From Tetracladium setigerum (taxonomy: Eukaryota > Ascomycota > Leotiomycetes > Helotiales): a stretch of 64,000 bases of DNA. Location: the NCBI GenBank assembly GCA_031472005.1, contig PZJY01000008.1, positions 558,001 through 622,000 on the forward strand, given 5' to 3'. Shown piece by piece: positions 1-10,556 of the stretch. Below the pieces are notes generated by a model. The model was given only the letters and a program-made list of their open reading frames with translations, was not told the origin of the DNA and searched no databases. How positions within the stretch are numbered: position 1 is the stretch's first letter; each line of letters begins with the position of its first letter. Position numbers and translations under genes: made by a program.

Positions 1-563
1 TGAGATGGACACTGATAGGTGTCTACATCTGCAGAGATTTGCTTAGGCCATCCTCGAGCAATCATATTCAAATCTGAGAGGAAATCCCAAATCAAAAAAG
101 GGAGGACGAAGGTTCAAGAGCAAGATTTAGAGAAGATTGAAGATGGAAAGAGGTCTCGAGCAGAAGCAGATTGAACTCACGTGCCAGGTTGAGCTCCAGG
201 ACTGCACGTGCCAGAATGGAGCTTACATAAGGCAGTCAGTCCGCTTGGCGCTTGGCCAATCTTGTGGAAACATTCGGGCTGCCAACGTCCTCGCCCTTTC
301 ATCAAACATCGGCCGCTTCATCCGAATTATGCCCACAGGAAGTCGGCAGGGCATGATCGTAGATCAGCCTGAAAACATGGAGAGCTCTCTCACTGGCTAT
401 GGCAACTGTAGCATTGCCATACCAAGTGATGAAGTCCAATTTCCTTGTTCTGGCTCCATACCCATCTATCGCAAGTCGCGATGTTCTTTTGCATTTGTAT
501 TGTTTTTCTTTCGTCTTTTCTGCCTCCTCGTTTCCTAATTCCTCTTACTGTTTCTGATCGACA
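1..563. other. No gene recognised (window start)
   Basis: One open frame of 133 codons runs from 137 to 538 on the + strand. It has no recognisable domain, its C-terminus is an artificial-looking Phe/Leu run, and it directly abuts the next gene, so I do not call it. The stretch probably holds the upstream region of the GPI-protein gene starting at 564. Confidence 0.5.
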
Positions 564-1407
564 ATGCCTTCTCTACGCACATTTATCACCCTCGGGCTCC
601 TAGTGGGGTCCATCAGCGCACAGGAGATAGTTAATGGGCAAATTCTCATTCCTGGCATCGCAATTGTGAATGCGCCGCAGCCAAATACACCCTTGGGTGG
701 AGGTATTTCGTCCCGCCACACACATGGACGTGGTCTACACCCAAGATACTGACGCACAAAGATACCCTTCACGTCTCAATCGATGTTACTTCCAACGGCC
801 AGCTCCAGCTTCCACCGTACCCCGATAACTCTCCCTCCGGAATCTACAACATTACCATTTTCCTCTCCAGCTACGTGACAGGAAGGAACTTCACAGTTAC
901 CAATGGTACTGCGACGGAGAATAACTCTACACTTGGGGATATAATGCTGCAGGAGGCAGGAAGCACGGTCAAGCATGTCAACTGGTTGTGGCCTGCCTGT
1001 CTAGTTGGAAGTGGTGCACCTTCGAGCTCAGATAGCGATAGAGGGCTGTACAATGTATGCCTACCTACCTAGCCATAAAATTGGATGCCTTGGACCAAGA
1101 GCTAACAGAAACACTGCAGATCTCCATCCGCCAGAACTTCCGAATCAATGGCACCGATCAATATACTATCTTCGACCTTCCCATCCAAATCACCAACTCG
1201 ATATCGGAGAATGCCAATCGATCATCTTGCGATTCGTTGAACAACCCTCTTTTGTCAGAGGAGGAGATCAGAGCTTCGGCGAGTAATTTCACAAGGCTGG
1301 TAGGAAGTGCGATTGAGATGAAGGGTGCGGCAGCTGGTCTGGCAACTGTGAGGATGGGAGTACTGGGTGCTTGGTTTGGACTGCTGGCGCTGTTCGTCTC
1401 TCTGTAA
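564..1407 (+). CDS. Secreted GPI-anchored protein of unknown function
   Basis: I model three exons: 564-702, 762-1054 and 1120-1407, giving 239 aa. Both introns (59 and 65 nt) have GT/AG ends and CTGAC or CTAAC branch sites, and both are needed to keep the frame. The N-terminus is a signal peptide of about 19 residues ending Ser-Ile-Ser-Ala. The middle has several N-glycosylation sequons (NIT, NFT, NGT, NNS). The C-terminus has a small-residue stretch followed by a hydrophobic tail ending FVSL with no charged residue, as in a GPI-attachment signal. No catalytic domain is visible. The protein should lie at the plasma membrane or cell wall. I recognise the general architecture but not a named family. 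Confidence 0.75.
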
Positions 1408-2172
1408 GCCTTGCTATAGACTCCTTTATGGATCTTTTGCTGGTTTGTGGGAGGGTCTCCCGACCAGCAAGTGCCATATGGAGAGGTTGTGACAGCTATT
1501 TCCATGCCGAAAGGGCTGGCTGTATATGGAAGTGTATATGGAAGTGTCTATGTAATTTTACAAATTCTTCATGAGGAATTGATGTTTGGTGTCAGAAGTA
1601 TGGGAGACTGGTTCTGTTCCTGATTACCCTTGCTGTTACTTTATATACCTTTGTTGTTGCTTTCTGTTTACACAATAAGACTTGAAGAATACTTCGTACT
1701 CAGGAACCTACAGTACAGTGCCTAGACGAAGTGATTATAAAGATCATCTTCTTTCTATATTTGGACAAGCGAAAGCGATCCACCGATCTCCCACTCGCGA
1801 TAGGTAAAGTCAATCTCTTCAATGATGGTGTGCCAAGAGCTCATTTAAGGTTGCTCCAGCTTCCCCTCACCCCGCCTTTGGGTCTCTGCAGCTTCCCCGA
1901 TGCAAAACCTCGGCCCACCGACCATCCACATGGGAAGTCCAGTGTTTCTCCTCACGCTCTTTGCATGGCGTGCGGGTAACTCCATCTTGCTCTATGAGCT
2001 TTTAAATACTCACTTACTCCGTCCTTTTTCATATACTTATTTCCCTCTCCACCTAGGTATATATCATATCGAATTCTCTCCAATTCTCCCCTAGCTTTTT
2101 CTCTGTCCCAAAAGCTTCCAATTGCTCTGCAGCCGCATTAAATTCCAGATATCACCAGCAACATAATACAAA
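1408..2172. other. Intergenic region
   Basis: No gene seen. It holds the 3' flank of the GPI-protein gene and the promoter and leader of the dehydrogenase gene. The leader is C/T-rich between about 2030 and 2110, a common fungal promoter feature. Confidence 0.5.
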
Positions 2173-3533
2173 ATGCCGATGCACAACGGTTGGCTCCCTC
2201 GCGAAGGTATGCGACCGACCTACCGAATCCCCTCCTTCCCTACGTAAAACCCCCATCCACTCACCAGATATTCCACAGGTTTGACTGGCGATCCCATCGG
2301 TCGCTTGATCAAGAAGACAGCTCTGAATCCAGCATTTACCCTCACTCTCCTCCTCCTAGCGCGCTACACCAAGAAGGGATCCGACTTCTCCGTTCTTCAT
2401 GAAGTTGCATTCAAACGTTTGCGCACCCTCTTCTACCTAGGAATCGCTCGCTGGGCATCCGGTTTCTTCGACGATGGTGTACTGTCGAATTGGACGAAAG
2501 ACACATATGATTGGAGCAAGGAGATCGTTCTCATAACTGGCGGCGCTGGAGGAATTGGTGGAGGCGTTGTCAAGTTGTTGGCGGAACGAGGAATCAAGGT
2601 CGTCGTGTTGGATGTCATCCCCATGACTTTCAAAGCTCGTAAGTAATCTTATTATTCGTGTAGCATTGCGTTATCTCGATTCTTTGCTTTGTACTGTAAA
2701 TGCTGACTGGCCTGTTTTACGCACAGCTTCAAATGTCTTCTACTACAAATGCGACATCACCTCTCCATCCACCATCTCATCCGTCGCAGCACAAATCCGA
2801 AAAGATGTCGGAGACCCAACAATCCTCATCAACAACGCCGGCGTAGCTCGCGGCAAGAGCATTCTTGACGCCACCGAGAAAGACGTGCGCTTCACATTTG
2901 AAGTCAACACTCTATCGCATTACTGGCTCGCCAAAGAATTCGTCCCATCCATCGCACAGAAAAACCATGGCATGATCGTCACAGTAGCAAGTTTCGCCGC
3001 CTACCTCGCAGTTCCAAACATGGTTGACTACTCGGCCTCCAAATCAGCCGCCCTCGCTTTCCACGAAGGTCTAGCTTCCGAGCTCTTAACGCGCTACAAT
3101 GCGCCGAAAGTCCGCACTGTCGTCGTCAACCAAGGTTACACCAAAACAGCCCTCTTCTCCGGCTACCACAATGATAGCCCGTGGTTACTCCCCGCACTAG
3201 CACCAGAGACCGTTGCGGAAGCTATCACGAAACAGGTATTGTCTGGAAAGAGCGGTCAGGTCATCGTACCTGGATTCGGAGCGATTTTGACCTTCTTGCG
3301 AGGATTCCCCCACTGGTATCAGATCCGATTGAGGAATAAGGGTCAGAACATTATGACCAATTTCCATGGGAGACAGGTTATTGATGTTGATAAGTGGAAG
3401 GCCGCTGGTGAAAAGGATGATGGAGAGAGCTCGTGAGTCTTTAACAACACTTCTTGTTTGGCATGGCATGGCATGGTCGAGTTGGTGCTGATCGATTAAC
3501 TGTAGATCGACGGTGTTGGTACCTCCTCAGTGA
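2173..3533 (+). CDS. Short-chain dehydrogenase/reductase, membrane-associated (retinol-dehydrogenase-like)
   Basis: Exons are 2173-2206, 2279-2638, 2727-3432 and 3506-3533, giving 375 aa. The first exon codes for only 11 full residues. An alternative without the last intron stops at 3436 and loses the tail SSTVLVPPQ. The Rossmann motif TGGAGGIG lies near residue 120, NNAG near 190, a catalytic Ser in the strand VTVASFAA, and the Y-x3-K pair in YSASK. The 110 residues before the fold are hydrophobic and basic, so membrane anchoring (ER or lipid droplet) is likely. This resembles the SDR16C/retinol dehydrogenase group, which act on lipophilic alcohols and ketones with NAD(P). The substrate cannot be told from sequence. 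Confidence 0.88.
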
Positions 3534-5040
3534 AGATCGGGTGGGTAGTATTTCGACATTTGGGTGTCATTGTAATCGTCAGTTCTCGCTCGTGCTTCAA
3601 TAGCCTCTTCACCCAGAGCAAAGTCAGAGCTAGTATGAGCAGGAAGAAGGAAGTCGAACATAGCGGTTTTGGATGGAGTTTTGTCTTGTTATCTAACTCT
3701 GGAGTTCTCTACATAGCTCGTAAGCGTTGTTGGCATTAGTCTTTCCTGTACTCAATATACACATTCTTCGCACTTCCAGTTATGCCTTCATGCTCGCCCA
3801 GCTTGCTTTAGTTTCGTGTGGTTCCTTTTTTTTTTTTCCGACGAGATAGCGAGAGTATCGAGTGATTTAGGATTTTCATCATAGAGATCATGACCTATGA
3901 TTAATGACTACATAGGTAGGTAGGTAGTCCCTGTTCGTCCTCCTCGTCTCCTCTCTTTCGTATTGTTTTATTCTCCATTGGTTCGTGTGAAGATTTCTCT
4001 CACTTTTTAGTGGGTAATCTAAGGGAAAATTTCAATCACTCGCAATAGCGTGATGGAAATTGAAATCTGTAACAATGTTTTGAGGCTCCAAGGGGACTGA
4101 CTGCAATTTGCAGCGGCGTGTGGGATGTGGGCTTGCCGACTTGGGATATCTCATTTTGCATTTTATCGATGGAACTGGGCACTGCAAAACGCCGCAAATC
4201 AGAACACATGATATCCAACCAAAAAAAAAGAAAAAAAAAAAAAAAAAAAAAAGCAAGCAAACGTATGATACAAACCACCTGCTATACACTGGCATACTGG
4301 CATGATCGTACAACTGGTCCACAGGCACTCTTACACGTAACTACCGTCACATCAAAAGGGTAACATCTAGGAAGGAAAAGGAGGTCGGCAATGCGAACTA
4401 TCTACCTAATTAAGTAATAATCATGTCAAAGATATCGAAAAACATCCATTGAAAGCTATCAGAACAGATGCAATCCCATCATAGTGCCTCTTTTTAATTG
4501 CAACTTTTCTCTACGTCGCGGTCACTTCCACAACTCACCAGATAAATGGATCGATTGTCCTCTTTTCTCTCTTCTCTCTTCACTTTTGCTTTGCTACCTT
4601 ACTCAGCGAACGAAAAATTACCAATTAGGTATTCATTCAAGAACCTATAACCTCGTAAGAAAGGAACTCACTTCATCACCTCGTACTGTATCAACCGCAT
4701 CACCCGCATCACCCGCATCAACACTGTAAGGTAGTGCTACCATGTAAGGTATCAAGATCTTGTAAGAGTCGAAAAGCTTGCATTTGCTAACTCTCTAGAC
4801 TCCGTCCTTGTGAGGGACGGAGTCCGGAAGCTAACTAAACTAACTTAAACTAAAGGAAGGAGCTTCCGTCCTTGCTTCCCCTTACAAACCGCATCACCGC
4901 ATCACGTCCCACTACCCATCGCCCAAGTCCTCACACCCCCCTACCAAAAAACATTAACATAACACTGTTCAGTCACGGCTTCGAAGGAAATTAAGGAATA
5001 CACCCACCCACTCCCTAAAAAACCCCTTATCTCATCCATT
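3534..5040. other. Intergenic region with homopolymers and TAGG repeats
   Basis: No gene seen. It contains T-runs near 3828, TAGGTAGGTAG at 3914-3926, a long A-rich tract at 4220-4252, tandem CATCACCCG units near 4690-4720 and a perfect hairpin at 4798-4824. Open frames crossing the A-tract are low-complexity artefacts. Confidence 0.6.
4798..4824. repeat. Perfect inverted repeat (hairpin)
   Basis: GACTCCGTCC at 4798-4807 is followed by a 7-nt loop and its exact complement GGACGGAGTC at 4815-4824. Related words (GGAAGC, GCTTCCGTCC) recur just downstream to about 4880, giving a nested foldback. No T-tract follows it, so it may be a small foldback element rather than a terminator. Confidence 0.55.
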
Positions 5041-5265
5041 TCATCCACTTCTCCAACCCAAAAACGTCTTAGGAGGAGGAGGCGGTGGGGGAGGTTGCGT
5101 AGCTCCATCCCAAGCGGACTTGACCATACTGACGACGCCTTCTGCGACGGCTCTTCCTACGACAGCGCCAGCGGCTTGGTCGGCGCTGTGGTAGAAGGCT
5201 GAGTCTGAGGAAGAGGAGGAGGAGGAGTAGGAGTCGCTTGATTCGGAGGAGGGGGCGTTGCCCAT
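5041..5265 (-). CDS. Possible small N-myristoylated Ser-rich protein
   Basis: A single open frame of 74 aa. It begins MGNAPSS, which fits an N-myristoylation signal (Gly2 and a small residue at position 6). A Ser/Asp stretch follows, then an Ala/Val helix-like segment (AAGAVVGRAVAEGVVSMVKSA), an eight-proline run and a short tail. There are no introns. The layered composition and the myristoylation start favour a real gene, but low complexity and shortness leave doubt. If real, it would be a small membrane-tethered protein of unknown role. Confidence 0.4.
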   Translation of the reverse strand: MGNAPSSESSDSYSSSSSSSDSAFYHSADQAAGAVVGRAVAEGVVSMVKSAWDGATQPPPPPPPPKTFLGWRSG

Positions 5266-7600
5266 TTTGAAAAGTTGGATCGGTGGAGAGGGTATCGCTT
5301 TGTATGAGGGTTATGTTGTGGGGGTTTGGGGTGGTGTTTGGGTGGCGGGGAATGTTTTTGTTTGGGATGTGTTGTTCAGTACTATATTTTGACTGGAGAG
5401 AAGGAGAGAGAGAGAAGAGTGGTTGACTGACTGAGATGGATGGATGAATGAGCTGGGAGTTTCAAGAGTATATATAATATGCCGCTCCGTATGTATGTAC
5501 CCGATGGTACCGTACAGTACGTACTGTACTGTGCGAAGAGCCTAACATGCAAGTCATCGGATCAGATAAGCTCAGCGTCCACATAGAATCCCTTCTTCTC
5601 CAAAAACATGTAAACATTTATGATCTCTCATATTTGGAGAAACAACTCAAGAAATGACGAAAGGAAAGAAATGACTTCTCGGTGTGGAGGACGTGCGTGA
5701 GAGGGTCGTTGTTCGGTGAGCGTTCGTTTATCATTTTATGAAATTCTGTCAGAGCGAATGGCGTGGGGGGCTCTTGTGGTTGTGATTGCAAGCCAGTAGT
5801 TGGTAATGGGAATGATGGCTGATGTATATTAGTCTTATGTCTCTTTTGAACCATTCCTGTGAGAGGGTGGTTTGTATAGCTTAGAATGAAAAACTTCAAC
5901 AACGAACACGCTACGTTATGAGTGGATGAATTAAGCGAGGCAGAATCAAAAGAGAGATAGAAACATAGCTATGGCACAGAACAAGGCTAGCGCTGGCCTT
6001 CTCTGCTTTAGTTTCTTTTGCTGGGAGACGGAAAAGACAGCCTTGCCTCCAAAGTACTGAACACAATGGCCGAATGACTCACATGCGGCAACTTAGTTTA
6101 TCTAGGCGTGGCCAAAATTACTCTATATATAAAGATATAAATGTAAAGGACGAAAGTCTCGCTTATCTGATAAGTTGAGCCTCATTTGGCAGAATATATC
6201 TGGGGATAGTTTGTATCTAGAGTGATGCGAGGATGAGATATGAGTTGTTGCATGACAATCAAGTTTGAAAGGAATGTTACTTACAAATTAACCGATTCGA
6301 GAGGGGTAGTAGAAGTATGAAGAGTATGGTTTGGCGGAGAGAGATGGGAGTGTTCAGAAAACAGACAATCTGCGGTGGGGAGAGGTGTCGGTCGTTGGTG
6401 AATAGTGGAGAGTCTGAGGAGGGGTTTCCGGCTGTGGTGGAGGTTTGAAAGAGTTGGGTGAGTAGGAGGGTTTGATTTAGCTTTTAAAGATTAAGGAATC
6501 AAAATAATTGTTTTGTACCATATGCACCGCATATTTGATATATCGTATTGCTTTGGGTACTAGTAGTTCTGGGATAGAGTTTGTGTTGTTTCTGTCAGTA
6601 CTTGCGAAGACACTTGCGATTCTACTATCTGCACTCGTACCATTCTCATTCTGACTATTCTCAATATTCAAATTCTTAACTCATTATACAATTTTTCATC
6701 GGCAAAGAGCAAAGAACTCTAGATTTCTTCCTCCACAAGTCTCCTTCCCCAGTATCCAATAGTAGATCTTCAAAACCGAAGCGTATTCCACCAAATGGGT
6801 GATTGGCCATACTTTGACATATTTGCCAGGCGACCCGTCGAGTAATCCTCGGGAAGTGCCCGGACCGCTCTTCCGCGCTCTCGCTCCGCATTTCCCCTCA
6901 TTCTCAAAGCCATCACAAGATGTAACTTTCAATTTTAGATGCGTGTTTGTGAACATAACTCGCTCTTTCTCAAAGCCTGGTCTGAATTCTAGAGTACGCA
7001 TAAAAGCTGAAAGTCGGAAGCTCATCTCAGCAACACAATCCAAGCTCATCACCAGTTTCGATAAGTGAATCCTAATACTGCTTGAACACTACCTCGATCA
7101 GCCCCGTGAAATCTCAGCCTCATTGAATTTTTCTTCAAACATCTGGAGCAATACATGCACACTGACTTGATATATTGAAACGCCTTGGTTTTTGCGGATG
7201 CAAATCTGTACCGTTCATTCCAAGCAACTGCTTCTCCAATCCAAGCCTGGAACACACTTGATGTCGCCTTTGATGAACAACAACGGAAATAAAGAAGACT
7301 TCTGAAGGGTACCCCAAAAACAATGTCGACCAAAGAACTGGAGTATAGGTCGGTTGGCCAGGTTCGCAAAATAGCTGGGGAGGAGGACATATGCTTTCGC
7401 AATGTATTCCATCTCCTTACTGTTTTTGATACTGGTCACGATCTGAGAGGGGTAAAAATTTGAATATTCTCTATCTACTAGTGCAGAGACGTCTTCAAAG
7501 ACGACTCAAGAGACGACCTTAGGCCGTCGTCTTGACGGCGACGACACAGAAGGAGTGTCCCATCACAGTTTTCGATCAGCCACAACCCTAATCCTCTTCT
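5266..7600. other. Gene-poor region
   Basis: No gene I can support. Open frames of 117-118 codons on the minus strand (6696-7052 and 7049-7402) have no recognisable domain and poor splice context. A tract rich in GTAC words lies at 5508-5540, and an imperfect inverted repeat of GACGAC/GTCGTC words at about 7489-7550. Confidence 0.4.
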
Positions 7601-9730
7601 TCAAACCTAGCAAGACTACCATATGGAGTGGGAGATTTGATTAATGAGGCTTTTATTCACGTTGGATAAGAGCCGAGAAATCGGGCTGAGCACACCTGGT
7701 CAATCGGCTCAATCTGATCGAGAATCGTGGTCTCAATATTGATGAAGTATGTACTGCTGTGGAGTATGAACTAATTGACTGTCAAAATCATCTGAAAAGT
7801 GCTCCGGGACTAGGAAAGCTCATCCTGTCTCGTATGAACAGCGATGAAGGCGTTCTCCCTGGGGCAATCCTGCTTTCCGAGTATGGTACTCGGTAACAGC
7901 TTCGACCATGAGGCGTTCAAGTTCATAAGGAAACTCTCTGTCCTACTCCAAAACATTGTGAAAATCGAGCATCAAAAAAACCGCAGATACTCTCCTGCGA
8001 GAGTTCTCGTACAATTTTGGTTACATCGACAACTGGATATCGGGAGACATCGGTGTCCTCAGCCTCACCCCAGTCGATTTGACAAAGCATTTGGAAAATT
8101 AAACGTTGAAAAGCTATAATCGATAGAATATCGCGGATACTGTCCTGTAATCGACAACTAAATCTATTGTTAGAAACTTGTCTCCACCAATGATGGAGCG
8201 AGCCCTGGACCTGCCCCCCACCTGCAGAGGGAAACAGAAAGTACTTCTGAAGGATACCTCAAAACTCATCGGTTTCGAACACCAAACTCGGAACTGAGGA
8301 AACAGAAAATGAAGTCGACTGCAGTTCTGACCTGATTACTGAATGTGGTCAAGTAAATCCATACAGTCCATGCTCTTCGAGATGAGGCTGAGCAAGTTCT
8401 TGAACATCGAATGGACAGCGAGGGCAACGAAGCCAGCTCAAACCAACACCCAAAGCCTATCCCAATAGTGACGTACCTTCGACCAGGAGAATTCTGATGA
8501 CAACCTAGATTCATTAGAGTCTCTATTCCCTTCGACGGACTTGGTCAAACCATGATGCTCTTTAAAAAATCTCAACGTCAACAACAATTCCTCGGATCAT
8601 CCGTTTTCGTCGACCGACCCGAGATGAAAACCCGAATCATGTCTCAGCAGCACCTTCGGCGAGATTACAGACTTCAGCCAAGGAAAGAACCAGTTGAAAA
8701 CCAGAAGTAAATCTCAGCAACAGACTTGAACCAACAGAAAATCTACTTTTCCCCGTAGAATATCTCTCCCCACAATTCTCCTGGGTGTCTGTCCTTGACC
8801 AGAAGTACAGCTCAATTTTTTGATCTATTTGGTATGCGCCAAATAGATTCTCGCTAGCTGATATGAAGGGAGACAAAATCAAGGGTGCTTTTAATAGGAG
8901 CTGAGAACAAAGAAGGGATGCGGGGAGCGCTGTGGGTAATAGCCACCATACATCGCAAATGAAATCTCTGAGATTTTCCAAACCGATTCATCGAATTCAA
9001 CTTAACACAGATTTTCTGCTTGCCAATGCGTCGTAACAAGCATTTGGAAGGGAAAATTGTGGTCACTAATACCAAAACAAGAATCCTTAGCCCAATAGAA
9101 TAGAAGCGAGCATATCACACCAACTTTGTCTTTGGTACTTCGAAGAATATATGCTATTTGAACATCTGCTGCTTGTAAAGATGCTACTTGAAAAACTCTT
9201 CCTCGGGCGGCTGATTGTTATTCTCTCTTCGATCAGCCGCCTCTCTCTTCGAACACTTTCTTAGCTTGATTTCTCTTCACTACTCGCTATCCACCAAAAT
9301 CCCCGCAACTACAATAGTAGGAGTCATGGCCTGGCCGAAATCCTTGAAAGCATTTTCAACGTTGGTACAGGTGTATTTAAATCGAATCTACCTGGCAACT
9401 TACTTAGTCAATAGGTCATTCCCATTCCTCCGATGCCTTCCGTCGCCAATGATCCTCAACTCTCTGCAACCTTATTTCTTGACCCTCCCACTACCTCGGG
9501 CTTCGATGAAAAAACTATTGAGGGGTTACTGGTCTCTGGTTTAAAAACAGGGACTTTCCAAACTTTTCTCCAATTCAACCCCATGTTTTGCCAGCCCATA
9601 ACCAGAGATACCTCAGTCAGAAAGTTCACCATTTGCCCAGTTAATGATCACGGATACGAAAAAGAGCATGGATTTTACTGGCACTGGTTTCTTGGAATCA
9701 CAAACAGAAACTGTTCAAGTCTCCACTAAC
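7600..9730 (+). pseudogene. Decayed protein-coding relic(s), family unknown
   Basis: Several stretches read as ordinary protein but in changing frames broken by stops. One is at about 7700-7880 (fragment LIDCQNHLKSAPGLGK), one at 7986-8099 (fragment YIDNWISGDIGVLSLTPVDL), one at about 8370-8500 (EAEQVLEHRMDSEGNEASSN) and one at 9433-9540 (NDPQLSATLFLDPPTTSGFD). Codon use and hydrophobic patterning are coding-like, but no start, no consistent splice sites and no complete domain are left. This looks like one or more inactivated genes, possibly worn by repeat-induced or neutral mutation. The 8880-9030 part resembles 21310-21460. I do not recognise the family. Confidence 0.4.
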
Positions 9731-10556
9731 TGCTGTCAGCAGTCATCTCACGAAATTGGATTTGCAGAAGCTGGTTTATACACAATCCCAATTGTATTGC
9801 GGAACTGACTTAGGGGTGTAACTCATAGAAGCGAGGAAGCAAGGAGTGGAAACGATGAACATCCCTCGTGCAGCTGCCGTCAGGACTTACAATTTAATTA
9901 ACCCCCTTTTCGATATCGCATTTTTCTCATTCACTACAAGAATTGGGGAATATAACAATAACATCAATGATACTTCGGTCTCATAATTGTATTTCAAGTT
10001 GTACTTTTTCAGATATCAGGAAGTGAGATGCAGCCACGGAGAACACAGGAAATTTAATATTTCTGGGACATGTGGTTGGAATTGTCGCACGCTCTGGTTC
10101 GAGATCTTCATCTGCTAACATCGCCGAACGAAAATGCAAGGTCTTTGGGCGACCTCGCGAAAATGCTTGTCGTCGTGTTTTCCTAGGACAGTATACCTCT
10201 CCGGTCTTTCTCTTCGATCTGCTCTGTAGGTCAAGAGGAATACTCAGACAACAAGATGGCTGAACTCCAAAATGTAGACATCAAGCCCAGAATAGCATTT
10301 ATGAAGTATAAAGTCGAGAAATGCTTTACTTTATCACAGACTTCGCTCAACTGAATCTAGGTGTGCCATATAGACAGGAATTTAGTTTTCTGGGTTTTCT
10401 AACTCGATAGCTACGGTGTATAGAATCTGATAATTTCGTTTGTTACCAAGGTCACAGACTCTATTACCTGCTCGGCTACTATAAAATCTAAACACAGTCC
10501 CATCAATACGCAGCTCACCATTTCGTCGTTGCCACGCCTTCCCCCTAACCAAATCA
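9731..10556. other. Intergenic region
   Basis: No gene seen. It lies between the decayed relic and the 3' end of the large secreted-protein gene on the minus strand. Confidence 0.5.

Noticed and set aside
137..538. 133-codon open frame on the + strand
   Set aside because: No domain, odd hydrophobic end, and no room for its own terminator before the next gene.
4032..4363. Open frames on both strands over the A-tract
   Set aside because: Their length comes from poly-Lys/poly-Phe runs of a homopolymer.
6696..7402. Two adjacent 117-118 codon minus-strand frames
   Set aside because: No recognisable motif, no start context and no plausible intron linking them.
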